A stretch of DNA of 60,877 nt. Origin: Candidatus Gastranaerophilales bacterium. Lineage in GTDB: Bacteria; Cyanobacteriota; Vampirovibrionia; Gastranaerophilales; Gastranaerophilaceae. The stretch spans positions 1 to 60,877 of the forward strand of contig CALURV010000006.1 of assembly GCA_944323285.1 (NCBI GenBank), in the 5' to 3' direction. Positions 52,846 through 60,877 of the stretch are shown one piece after another (position 1 is the stretch's first letter; every line of letters starts with the position of its first letter). Both the position numbers and the translations under genes were made by a program. Below the pieces are notes generated by a model that saw nothing but the letters and a program-made list of their open reading frames with translations, was not told where the DNA came from and did no database searches.

Positions 52846-53772
52846 ATGGATAAAATAAGAAAAGTTATTATATATGGACTTGGGAGTATTGGAAGTATAT
52901 TTGCTGTTCAAATATCCAAATATAAAGAAATTGAAACTAAAGTTCTTATTGATGAAGAAAGATATAATAGATATAAAAAAGAACCTACTATTTTTAATAA
53001 TGAACCATATATTTTTAATTATATTCTACCTTCTTATACAAACTTCAAAGCAGATTTAATAATAATAGCAACAAAAAATGCCGGATTAAAATCTGCAATA
53101 AGAGATATAGAAAATTTTATACAAGATAACACAATAATCATTTCATTATTAAACGGGATAACAAGTGAAGAAGAAATAGCGAAAATATATGGTTCCAACA
53201 AAGTTATTACATCTTTTTACATAGGTCATTCCAGTATTAGAGATGGAAGAAATATAAAACAAGATGGCATATATAAAATTGTAGTAGGAATTACAAAAGA
53301 ACAAGAAAATAATAAGTTAAAAAGACTAATAGATTTTTTTGAAAGAACAAAAATAAATTATGAAGTGTCAAAGCAAATAGAAAATGAATACTGGAAAAAA
53401 TTTATAATTAATGTAGGAATAAATCAATTAAGTGCGGTAACGGGATTAACATTAAAAGAAATAAAAAAGGACAAAAAGCTTACTATTTTATTAAAAGGAA
53501 TAATGAAAGAAGCAGAAAATATAGCAGCGGTTTGCAATATAAAAGAACATGCCAAAATATATAAAGAAGCTGAAAAATTTCTATTAGAAGAAATTGATGA
53601 TGCCTTCCCTTCCATGTTGCAAGATATAATTGCCAAAAGAGAAACTGAAGTTGATATATTTGCAGGTACAATAATTAAACTTGGTGAAAAATATAATATA
53701 GAAACACCATTAAATAAAGATATATATAAAATAATAAAAGATAAAGAATCAAAAGAAATTAATATTATATAA
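52846..53772 (+). CDS. 2-dehydropantoate 2-reductase family protein
   Basis: The 308 residues have an N-terminal NAD(P)-binding motif (VIIYGLGSIGSIFAVQ), the conserved ATKN after the fourth strand (LIIIATKNAGL), LLNGITSEEEI and the C-terminal helical domain with WKKFIINVGINQLSAVTG, in which Lys and Asn are catalytic in PanE. PanE reduces ketopantoate in coenzyme A synthesis. Related ApbA-family proteins with other substrates are possible. It lies 16 bp after the DUF805 pair. Confidence 0.82.
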   Translation: MDKIRKVIIYGLGSIGSIFAVQISKYKEIETKVLIDEERYNRYKKEPTIFNNEPYIFNYILPSYTNFKADLIIIATKNAGLKSAIRDIENFIQDNTIIISLLNGITSEEEIAKIYGSNKVITSFYIGHSSIRDGRNIKQDGIYKIVVGITKEQENNKLKRLIDFFERTKINYEVSKQIENEYWKKFIINVGINQLSAVTGLTLKEIKKDKKLTILLKGIMKEAENIAAVCNIKEHAKIYKEAEKFLLEEIDDAFPSMLQDIIAKRETEVDIFAGTIIKLGEKYNIETPLNKDIYKIIKDKESKEINII

Positions 53773-53786
53773 AGATAAAACAATTA

Positions 53787-53795
53787 TGGTATAAT
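53787..53795 (+). promoter_or_regulatory. Extended -10 promoter of the citrate/isocitrate operon
   Basis: TGGTATAAT, a perfect extended -10, lies 32 bp before the ATG of the first gene; GAAGGGAAAG provides the ribosome binding site. Confidence 0.6.
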
Positions 53796-53826
53796 AACAC
53801 TTAAAATTATTAAAGAAGGGAAAGAT

Positions 53827-55140
53827 ATGCCGAACAAAAAGTACATATATTTCGTTGATGTAACGAACAGAGACGGAGTACAAACCTCTAGATTAGGTCT
53901 TGCAAAATTACAAAAAACAATAATAAATTTAATGTTGGATGATTTAGGTGTAACACAATCTGAATTTGGATTTCCTACAACAAAGCACGAAATAAATTAT
54001 TTAAATGGAAATCTTGAACTTGTAGATAGAGGTGTTATAACGAAAACGAAACTATCTGGATGGATGAGAGGTATAGAAAAAGATGTAATATTATCATTTC
54101 AGAACGTACCAAGATTAAAATATATAAATTTATCTGTTTCAACATCAGATCAAATGATAAAGGGAAAATATGGCGGTAAAAAAACCCGTGATGATATAAT
54201 AAAGTCAACAAATAAAGCAATAGATACAGCAATTACATGCGGAGCACAATCAATAGGAGTAAATGCTGAAGATGCATCAAGAACCGATTTGGATTATTTG
54301 ATAACATTTGCCCTTGAAGCAAAAAAACATGGTGCAAAAAAATTCAGATACTGTGATACATTAGGATACGATGACCCTATTAGCGCATATGAGAGAATAA
54401 GTAAAATTGCTCAAGAAACAAAAATGGATATAGAGTTGCATTTTCATAATGACTTAGGAATGGCTGCAGGAAATTCTGTAATGGGAGCAAAAGCAGCAAT
54501 AGATGCAGGTGTAAATGCTTATATAAATACAGCAATAAATGGAATGGGAGAAAGAGCAGGTAATGCAGATTTAATTTCTTGTTTACTTGGAGTATTGAAA
54601 TCAAGCGGAATGCATGGCAGGTATGAAATTGATCCTAATATTGATTTATCAAAAACTTGGAAACTAGCAAAATATACATCATATGCGTTTAATGTTCCAA
54701 TACCAATAAACCAGCCTGCAACAGGAGATAACGCATTTGCTCATGAATCTGGGATACACGCTGACGGTGCATTAAAAGATAGATTAAATTACGAATTATA
54801 TGCATATGAAGAACTCGGAAGAGGTGAACCTGAAATTGTAGAAACGGGAAGAATGATTACTACAGGAGAATATGGCGGTATAAAAGGATTCAGAAACGTA
54901 TATGAAAAAATGGAAATAGAATTCCAAGATGAAGATGAAGCAAGAAATATATTAGAACTTGCGAGATATGCTAACGTTCACACCCAGAAACCATTAACAC
55001 AAAGCGAATTAAAGTTCATATATTATTACCCTGATATAGCTGCAAAAATAATGACGGTGACACCATATTATATGCCTACAGGCAATTTAAAGAAAAGGGT
55101 TGATAATAACTTTATTACAAAACCACATTTATTTGTATAG
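53827..55140 (+). CDS. Homocitrate-synthase-family enzyme, likely Re-citrate synthase
   Basis: A 437-residue HMGL-like enzyme that condenses acetyl-CoA with a 2-oxo acid. Metal and catalytic motifs are present: FVDVTNRDGVQ near residue 9 (usual DxTxRDG), RYCDTLGYDDP near 180, ELHFHNDLGMAAGNS near 208 and NGMGERAGNADLI near 247. Alternatives are homocitrate, isopropylmalate or citramalate synthase. The downstream dehydrogenase has isocitrate-type residues, and no lysine- or leucine-specific gene is nearby. The best reading is therefore citrate formation, as in the Re-citrate synthase of Clostridium kluyveri. Its own promoter starts the operon. Confidence 0.65.
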   Translation: MPNKKYIYFVDVTNRDGVQTSRLGLAKLQKTIINLMLDDLGVTQSEFGFPTTKHEINYLNGNLELVDRGVITKTKLSGWMRGIEKDVILSFQNVPRLKYINLSVSTSDQMIKGKYGGKKTRDDIIKSTNKAIDTAITCGAQSIGVNAEDASRTDLDYLITFALEAKKHGAKKFRYCDTLGYDDPISAYERISKIAQETKMDIELHFHNDLGMAAGNSVMGAKAAIDAGVNAYINTAINGMGERAGNADLISCLLGVLKSSGMHGRYEIDPNIDLSKTWKLAKYTSYAFNVPIPINQPATGDNAFAHESGIHADGALKDRLNYELYAYEELGRGEPEIVETGRMITTGEYGGIKGFRNVYEKMEIEFQDEDEARNILELARYANVHTQKPLTQSELKFIYYYPDIAAKIMTVTPYYMPTGNLKKRVDNNFITKPHLFV

Positions 55141-55149
55141 GAGAATATA

Positions 55150-56403
55150 ATGGGACAAACAATAGCAGAAAAAATATTATCAGAACATGCTGGTAAAGAA
55201 GTAAAGCCGGGAGAACTAGTTATATCAAATATAGATGTTGTAATGGTTCAGGATGGAACAGGTCCTTTAGCAGTAAGTGAATTCAAAAAACTTGGAAAAA
55301 CAAGACTAAATAATCCACAAAGAACAATTTTGTTTATAGATCATGCAGCACCAAGTCCAAGAAAAGAACTTTCAAATTCACATACTGTACTAAGAGAATT
55401 TGCAAAAGAGTATGGCGCTATATTATCAGAAGTAGGCGAAGGTGTTTGTCATCAAAGACTTATAGAAAGCTATGTCAACCCTGGAGAAACTTTATTGGGT
55501 GCAGATTCACATACTTGTACCTCCGGAGCATTAGGCGCATTTGCTACAGGAGCAGGATCCACTGATATAGCTGTAGTAATGGGTTTAGGAAGAACTTGGT
55601 TAAAAGTTCCTTCAACGTTTAAAATCGTAATAGAGGGAAGTTTTCCTAAAGGAGTATATGCAAAAGATTTAATTTTACACTTAATTGGTTTAATTGGAGC
55701 AGATGGAGCTACATACAAAGCATTGGAATTCACAGGTTCCGGTGTAAAAAATATGACAATGGCAGATAGATTCACAATATCAAATATGGCTGTTGAAGCA
55801 GGAGCAAAAGTAGGATTATTTGAAACTGATGAAAAAACTTATGAATATTTAAAAGAACAAGGCAGAGCAGATAAATATAAAGAAATAAAAGCAGATGAAG
55901 ATGCTGAATATGAAAAAATAATCAATATAAATTTAAATGATTTAAAACCAACTATATCCTGCCCTCATACAGTTGATAATACAAAAACCATAGATGAAAT
56001 GGATAATGTAAAAGTAAACCAAGTATATATAGGAACTTGTACAAATGGAAGAATAGAAGATCTTCGAATTGCAGCAAAAATATTAAAAGGTCAAAAAGTA
56101 AATAAAGATGTTAGACTATTGGTTGCACCGGCATCCAGAAAAGTCTTTATTCAAGCATTAGAAGAAGGATTGATTTCTACATTTGTAGAAGCAGGAGCTG
56201 CAATAGTAACATCAGGATGCGGAGCTTGCGTAGGAGTTCATGCTGGAATTTTAGGTGATGGTGAAGTTTGTTTAGCAACACAAAATAGGAATTTTAGAGG
56301 AAGAATGGGTAATACCGAAGGATTTATATATTTATCTTCACCTGCTACAGCTGCATACAGCGCAATAAAAGGATATATAGCCGATGTAAGGGAGGTTTTA
56401 TAA
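55150..56403 (+). CDS. Aconitase/homoaconitase large subunit (LeuC type)
   Basis: The 417-residue 4Fe-4S hydro-lyase has the cluster cysteines in DSHTCTSGALGA (near residue 118), YIGTCTNGRIEDL (near 296) and TSGCGACVG (near 358), and HAAPSPRKE near 73. It is of the LeuC/homoaconitase size class with a separate small subunit. In this operon it would convert citrate to isocitrate via cis-aconitate. Its stop overlaps the small-subunit start (TAATG). Confidence 0.85.
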   Translation: MGQTIAEKILSEHAGKEVKPGELVISNIDVVMVQDGTGPLAVSEFKKLGKTRLNNPQRTILFIDHAAPSPRKELSNSHTVLREFAKEYGAILSEVGEGVCHQRLIESYVNPGETLLGADSHTCTSGALGAFATGAGSTDIAVVMGLGRTWLKVPSTFKIVIEGSFPKGVYAKDLILHLIGLIGADGATYKALEFTGSGVKNMTMADRFTISNMAVEAGAKVGLFETDEKTYEYLKEQGRADKYKEIKADEDAEYEKIININLNDLKPTISCPHTVDNTKTIDEMDNVKVNQVYIGTCTNGRIEDLRIAAKILKGQKVNKDVRLLVAPASRKVFIQALEEGLISTFVEAGAAIVTSGCGACVGVHAGILGDGEVCLATQNRNFRGRMGNTEGFIYLSSPATAAYSAIKGYIADVREVL

Positions 56404-56903
56404 TGGAATTAAAAGGTAAAGCATTCAAATTTGGAGACGATATATCAACTGATCACATAGCACCTGGTAGATTATTCCATTTACGATCAAACCTTCCCGA
56501 GTTAGCAAAACATGTACTTGAAGATGCAGATCCTGAATTTGTATCCAAAATGACAAAAGGGGATTTTGTAGTAGCAGGAAATAACTTTGGGCTTGGTTCT
56601 TCAAGAGAGCATGCACCTCAAATTATAAAAATAGCTGGTGTTGGTGCTGTTTTAGCAAAAAGTTTTGCTAGAATATTTTATCGTAATGCAATTAATATAG
56701 GCCTATTATTAATTGAATGTGATACTGATAAAATTGAGGCAGGAGATGAGTTAGAAGTAGACGTAAAAAAAGGAGTTGTTTTAAATAAAACAAAAAATAT
56801 AACTCTTCCATTTGCACCATTACCGGATGTTATGATTAAACTGCTTAATGAAGGTGGATTAATTGAACATTTGAAGATACACGGTGATTTTGATTTGGTC
56901 TAG
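56403..56903 (+). CDS. Aconitase/homoaconitase small subunit (LeuD type)
   Basis: The 166-residue swivel domain contains FGDDISTDHIAPGRL, NFGLGSSREHAP (substrate-binding loop) and KSFARIFYRNAINIGL. The loop YLRG-type residues that define substrate preference are replaced by HLRS (FHLRSNL), a variant compatible with short polar substrates. It pairs with the preceding large subunit. Confidence 0.85.
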   Translation: MELKGKAFKFGDDISTDHIAPGRLFHLRSNLPELAKHVLEDADPEFVSKMTKGDFVVAGNNFGLGSSREHAPQIIKIAGVGAVLAKSFARIFYRNAINIGLLLIECDTDKIEAGDELEVDVKKGVVLNKTKNITLPFAPLPDVMIKLLNEGGLIEHLKIHGDFDLV

Positions 56904-56913
56904 GAGAAAACAC

Positions 56914-57909
56914 ATGCAAACAGTAACATTAATTCCTGGTGACGGAATTGGGCCTGAGATAACAGAAGCTGTGACAAGTATACTAAAAGAGGCAGGTGCT
57001 CAAGTTGAATGGGATATACAAACTGCAGGTGCAGATGTAGCAGAAATTGAAGGTTCACCACTTCCTGATAGAGTAATTGAATCAATTAAAAAAAATAAAA
57101 TAGCCCTAAAGGCCCCTGTTACAACTCCTATCGGAAAAGGATTTAGAAGTGTCAATGTAGCATTAAGAAAATCACTTGATTTATATGCAAATTTAAGACC
57201 TTGCAAAAATATTGAAGGAATAAAAACTCATTTTGATAATGTTGATGTAGTAATAGTAAGAGAAAATACTGAAGATTTATATGCCGGTATAGAAAGGCAA
57301 ATTGATGAAGATACAGCAGAATCAATAAAAATAATTACAAGGAAGGCCTCAACGAGAATTGTAGACTTTGCATTTGACTATGCAAAAAAGAATAATAGAA
57401 AGCTAGTAACAGCTGTATCAAAAGCAAATATATGTAAATTATCAGATGGATTATTTCTAGAATGTGCAAGAGAAGTTGCTAAAAAATATCCACAAATAGA
57501 GTATAAAGAAATACTTGTAGATAATCTTTGTATGCAATTGGTACAAAAACCTGAACAATTTGATATACTTGTTCTGCCTAATTTATATGGAGATATTGTA
57601 TCAGATTTATGTGCAGGATTAATTGGTGGTTTAGGTATAGCCCAAGGAGCAAATATAGGATTAGAAGCAGCTGTTTTCGAACCCGTACATGGCAGTGCAC
57701 CAGACATAAAAGGACAAAATAAAGCAAACCCGACAGCATTACTTCTTTCTGCTATTGAAATGCTTAAATATATAAATCAACAAGAAATTGCAATAAAAAT
57801 TGAAAATGCTCTTTACAAAACTATTAAAGATGGTTCTATATTAACACCTGATTTAGGAGGCAATTCAACAACAAACGAATATACAAAGGCAATAATAAGA
57901 AATCTTTAA
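56914..57909 (+). CDS. Isocitrate dehydrogenase (NAD-type, IDH/IPMDH family)
   Basis: The 331-residue enzyme starts with TLIPGDGIGPEIT. The substrate loop reads GFRSVNVALRKSLDLYANLRP, with the S-x-N-x-x-L-R pattern that marks isocitrate dehydrogenases; isopropylmalate enzymes have other residues in that loop. NENTEDLYAG-type (VRENTEDLYAGIE) and the metal-binding LPNLYGDIVSDL agree, as does FEPVHGSAPDI. It oxidises isocitrate to 2-oxoglutarate. The ATG at 56914 is preceded by AGGAG, so a longer frame overlapping leuD is rejected. Confidence 0.85.
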   Translation: MQTVTLIPGDGIGPEITEAVTSILKEAGAQVEWDIQTAGADVAEIEGSPLPDRVIESIKKNKIALKAPVTTPIGKGFRSVNVALRKSLDLYANLRPCKNIEGIKTHFDNVDVVIVRENTEDLYAGIERQIDEDTAESIKIITRKASTRIVDFAFDYAKKNNRKLVTAVSKANICKLSDGLFLECAREVAKKYPQIEYKEILVDNLCMQLVQKPEQFDILVLPNLYGDIVSDLCAGLIGGLGIAQGANIGLEAAVFEPVHGSAPDIKGQNKANPTALLLSAIEMLKYINQQEIAIKIENALYKTIKDGSILTPDLGGNSTTNEYTKAIIRNL

Positions 57910-57992
57910 TAAAAAATTTGTTACAAAAATACATAAAAATGTAAATTCTCAATTGTATATATTTTTTATATATATAACGAGGATTAATATTT

Positions 57993-59921
57993 ATGGGAAA
58001 TATTTCATCACTAATTAATGGATTTAAAGTTTATTTACAGGAAATTAGTGCTATATCTGAGGATGATTATGAAACCAGTAATTCAGATATTAGTATATTT
58101 TCATATGAAAATGAATTTAAAAATTATTTAAGTGATGAATTTGATATAGATCCTAATATTTTATCTATGGATATTAATGATATTTTAAACATGGATTTTT
58201 CAAATGGTGCATTTGATAATACAAATATAACAGAAGATAATACAACACCTCAAGACCAACAAAGTAAACTTTTTATAAGTGATTTTTTAAACACAATTAT
58301 AGAAGATGAATCAATAAAAAATCTTATTGATATTGATAAAAATAATGAATTAAGCGAAGATGAAATCAATTCATTTCTAAATATTATAAAAAATTATGAT
58401 GGAAATGAAGGGGATATATCATTAGATGATATTATTGGAGCATTACAAGATATTAATAATGGCAATTTTACAATTAAAGAAGATAACCAAAGTGATAATG
58501 AAACAAATATAAATGAACAAACAGAAACAATTCCTACTTCAAATACAAACCAACCTACATATTCTAATAATGTAGGTCCAAAAACTCTTGAGAATATGAA
58601 TGCAGCAGAACTCAATTCTGAATTAGAATCTGCAAAATCAGATTTAGCAAATAAAAAAGGGATTGTTTCACAAATACTAGACGGAACCTATCCTGAATTA
58701 CAAGCTCTTCAAGAGAATATCGATAGAGCATATGAACTATATCAATCTGAAATAAAAAAACTTGATGAAGATTTAGCAAAGCAGTTAGATGATATAGAAT
58801 CAGATATTGCAAAAAAAGAAGAAGAAATAAATAAAAAAGAACAAGAAATTTATAACCAAGAAGGTGTAGTAAAAGATGCAGAAAAATCATATAAAGATGC
58901 GGTTTCTACAAGAAAATCTTTAGAGCAATCATTATCATCACTTGAATCAACAGATACATCTAATATGACTTCCGAACAAAAAGCTCAATTAAATTCTAAA
59001 ATTTCTTCACTCAGAGCTCAGGTAGAAGAAGCAAAAAATAAAGAAAATAATGCAAAAACAACTTTAGAAGAAGAAAAGGATAAACTTAAAACTCTTGAAG
59101 AAGAGAAAGAAGAACTTATATCTGGTGATAATGGATTAAATGAATTAAAAGAACAAAAATCAGAAATTGAAGAAAATATAGCTGAAACTTATCCTCAAGT
59201 TGTTGAATACATGAATGCTTATAACGAAGCAAAAGAGACATATAATAATGTAAAAGAATCAGCTCTTAGCAGTGCTAAAACAGCTGTTATAGAAGCTGAA
59301 AATTATTTAGCAGAAGTACAAACCACTATTGATAACTATGATGGAAGTAATGAGATACAAAGAATAAATACAACAACTCCAAGCCAAAATGTTACATCAA
59401 ATAATTTATATAATCAGTCATCAAGAAATGTTTCAACTCCAAGAGATGTACAAATAATATTTAATGAAAAAATATTAGATTTAGCATACAGCTTTTTAAA
59501 TTATTCAGAACTTGATATGGAGAGTGAATGTGGTATATCTTTACCTGATGGTTTATGGTGTGCAGCATTCGTACAATATATTATGGAACAATCGGGGAAT
59601 GATATACCTGATTGGTATCAAAATATTGCTAATAAACATTGGTGTCCTAACATATATACAGCAGCAGCAGAAGCTGGAGCAATAGTAAGTGCTGATGAAG
59701 CAAAACCCGGTGATATAGTCTTATTCTATGTAAATGATGAAGATGGTAGTCGTTATGCTCATATTGGCTTTGTTACATCTTGTGAAAACGGAATTTTAAC
59801 AACTATTGAAGGTAACTCTTATGGAGATGCAAACAATAGTTCAAGACATGTAGCAGAAAGAACATATGATCTTAACAATAATAACAGCTGGGTTGATGCA
59901 TTTACTTTCGTAAGTGTATAG
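57993..59921 (+). CDS. EF-hand and coiled-coil protein with C-terminal CHAP/NlpC-type peptidase
   Basis: The 642-residue protein starts with a conserved acidic domain of about 65 residues shared with the next gene (SIFSYENEFKNYLSDEFDID). A canonical EF-hand loop, DIDKNNELSEDE, lies at 113-124, followed by a degenerate second loop. A coiled coil covers about 200-430. The C-terminal domain has Cys523 in GLWCAAFVQYIM, His590 in YAHIGFV and a later EGNSYG, matching CHAP/NlpC-P60 peptidoglycan hydrolases. No Sec signal is present, so export by another route or a phage-like release is implied. A tandem relative follows. Confidence 0.85.
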   Translation: MGNISSLINGFKVYLQEISAISEDDYETSNSDISIFSYENEFKNYLSDEFDIDPNILSMDINDILNMDFSNGAFDNTNITEDNTTPQDQQSKLFISDFLNTIIEDESIKNLIDIDKNNELSEDEINSFLNIIKNYDGNEGDISLDDIIGALQDINNGNFTIKEDNQSDNETNINEQTETIPTSNTNQPTYSNNVGPKTLENMNAAELNSELESAKSDLANKKGIVSQILDGTYPELQALQENIDRAYELYQSEIKKLDEDLAKQLDDIESDIAKKEEEINKKEQEIYNQEGVVKDAEKSYKDAVSTRKSLEQSLSSLESTDTSNMTSEQKAQLNSKISSLRAQVEEAKNKENNAKTTLEEEKDKLKTLEEEKEELISGDNGLNELKEQKSEIEENIAETYPQVVEYMNAYNEAKETYNNVKESALSSAKTAVIEAENYLAEVQTTIDNYDGSNEIQRINTTTPSQNVTSNNLYNQSSRNVSTPRDVQIIFNEKILDLAYSFLNYSELDMESECGISLPDGLWCAAFVQYIMEQSGNDIPDWYQNIANKHWCPNIYTAAAEAGAIVSADEAKPGDIVLFYVNDEDGSRYAHIGFVTSCENGILTTIEGNSYGDANNSSRHVAERTYDLNNNNSWVDAFTFVSV

Positions 59922-60069
59922 TAATTTTCAGTATATATAATTAAAACAGTTTTTAATTATATATTTTTTATATAGTTATGTAAAATTTTGTAAATTAATA
60001 TTATATACAAAGTAATTTCTCTGTAAATAAATACTTTATATATTTAAGGATATTAAAGAGAATCAAACT
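59922..60069. other. Gap between the two EF-hand genes
   Basis: AT-rich sequence with a hairpin-like palindrome (TATATAATTAAAA / TTTTAATTATATA around 59935-59965) that could terminate the first gene. The remainder resembles a promoter region (for example TATATT stretches) and ends with AAAGAG before the next ATG. Confidence 0.4.
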
Positions 60070-60877
60070 ATGAGTCAGAATATAAATGCTTTAAAATTAG
60101 GATTTATCAATTATCTTAAAGAAATAAGTGAAACTACTAATAAAGAATACATAACAACTAATTCAGATGTTAGTATTTTTATGTATGCAAATGAGTTTAA
60201 AAATTATATATCTGATGAACTTGATATTGATCCTAAAATTCTTTCCATGAGTATTAATGATATTCTTAATATGGATATCGAAAATGGGAAATTAGTTGAT
60301 CCTGATGAAGAAGAGAAAGAAACTGGAGTTGAAACTGAATCTTCTCAAGATCCAGACTCCATTAAAGATATACCATCACAAGATAATAATATCCAAGGCG
60401 ATCCAACTCAAACAGGTAATAATACAACAATTCAAGAAAATGGTGAAAATCAAACTACTATATTAAATGATGATTCTATTGGTCAATTATTAAATACTTT
60501 ATTTGAAGAAGATGCAGTCAAAAACATTATTGATTTAGATCAGAATGGTGAATTAAACGAAGAAGAAATTTTTTCATTCATAGATACAATAAAAGGTTTT
60601 GATGGAGATGATGAAAATATATCTCTTGAAGATATCATATCATCTCTTCAAGCTATTAATGAAGGTGAATTATCTCTAAATAAAGAAGTTAATGATAGTA
60701 ATGAAAAAGACACAGAAGAAGCAGAACAACCTATTATTTCACAAGGAACTGCTGGGGCAACAAATACTTCTGGAGTTTCTGGAACTAGAGGAAATTATGG
60801 TAATTCATCAGGAAATTTAGGTATATCAAATCCTTCAGGTAATCAAACCACTCAAGAAAAAACTCTTGATAATATGT
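60070..60877 (+). CDS. Partial paralogue of the EF-hand / CHAP protein (3' end outside window)
   Basis: The frame opens at ATG 60070 and stays open to the right edge (269 codons). The N-terminus repeats the preceding gene's domain (SDVSIFMYANEFKNYISDEL, then a DIDPKILSM-type line). A canonical EF-hand loop DLDQNGELNEEE lies at about residues 155-166, with a degenerate second loop. The Gly/Ser/Asn-rich linker and QEKTLDNM at the edge match the point where the coiled coil starts in the paralogue. Whether it also carries a peptidase domain cannot be seen. Confidence 0.85.
   Translation, partial: MSQNINALKLGFINYLKEISETTNKEYITTNSDVSIFMYANEFKNYISDELDIDPKILSMSINDILNMDIENGKLVDPDEEEKETGVETESSQDPDSIKDIPSQDNNIQGDPTQTGNNTTIQENGENQTTILNDDSIGQLLNTLFEEDAVKNIIDLDQNGELNEEEIFSFIDTIKGFDGDDENISLEDIISSLQAINEGELSLNKEVNDSNEKDTEEAEQPIISQGTAGATNTSGVSGTRGNYGNSSGNLGISNPSGNQTTQEKTLDNM

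Noticed and set aside
58612-58890. Leftward Leu-rich reading frame opposite the CHAP gene
   Set aside because: It is the shadow of the Lys/Glu-rich coiled coil on the other strand, with no ribosome binding site.

Overview
The window is AT-rich throughout and reads as one bacterial chromosome segment carrying an inserted phage-derived block. The gene set fits a Gram-negative-type cell: KdsC (KDO synthesis), a secretin with GspE/GspF-type partners, a lipid A-type family 39 glycosyltransferase and several Sec signal peptides. Together with the N-terminal style of several unrecognised proteins (Asn/Lys-rich, SFGS/SFSA patches), this suggests a gut Gastranaerophilales/Melainabacteria-like lineage. 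That placement is inference; no rRNA is present to test it.

Layout. 1-2.1 kb: edge of an unknown accessory gene, a Fic-family gene with a phased operator array in its promoter, near-identical 81/82-bp direct repeats on both sides of it, and tRNA-Ile. 2.1-8.7 kb: a leftward type IV pilus / type II secretion operon (PilP/GspC-like, secretin, ATPase, platform protein, small unknown). 8.9-10.4 kb: tRNA-Cys, tRNA-Gly, an MntP-like exporter bracketed by inverted palindromic repeats, and rpsP. 10.5-14.1 kb: rightward kdsC, a TPR protein and lysC, ending in a strong terminator.

14.1-30.6 kb: a leftward block of late podovirus-type genes: candidate small terminase, large terminase, portal, scaffold, major capsid, cement, tail tubular A and B, GNAT-like gp13, gp14-like ejection protein, coiled-coil protein, a tail fibre with three LamG-like repeats, a DUF1353 protein, a holin-like protein and a GH108 lysozyme. 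No integrase, repressor or replication gene is visible. The lysozyme carries an in-frame amber codon five codons after its catalytic Glu. The block looks like a packaging, particle and lysis module kept without a phage's early genes, either a stripped prophage or a gene-transfer-agent-like element.

30.8-44.3 kb: rlmH (leftward), then rightward an FAD dehydrogenase, gcvT-gcvH-gcvPA (no gcvPB follows), a family 39 glycosyltransferase, yidD, several unknown lineage-type proteins including a membrane-anchored HELDH metalloprotease, a CorA transporter, a receiver plus degenerate-GGDEF protein and a TIM-barrel protein. 44.3-51.3 kb (leftward): histidine kinase, LuxR-type regulator and secreted protein; an HNH plus coiled-coil protein; and tRNA-Thr(TGT)-Tyr-Thr(GGT)-tuf under a consensus promoter. 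51.5-60.9 kb (rightward): thioredoxin, two DUF805-like membrane proteins, a ketopantoate-reductase-like protein, an operon that looks like the oxidative half of the TCA cycle (homocitrate-synthase-family enzyme, LeuC/LeuD-type aconitase, isocitrate dehydrogenase), and two tandem EF-hand proteins, the first with a C-terminal CHAP/NlpC-type peptidase and the second cut by the window edge.
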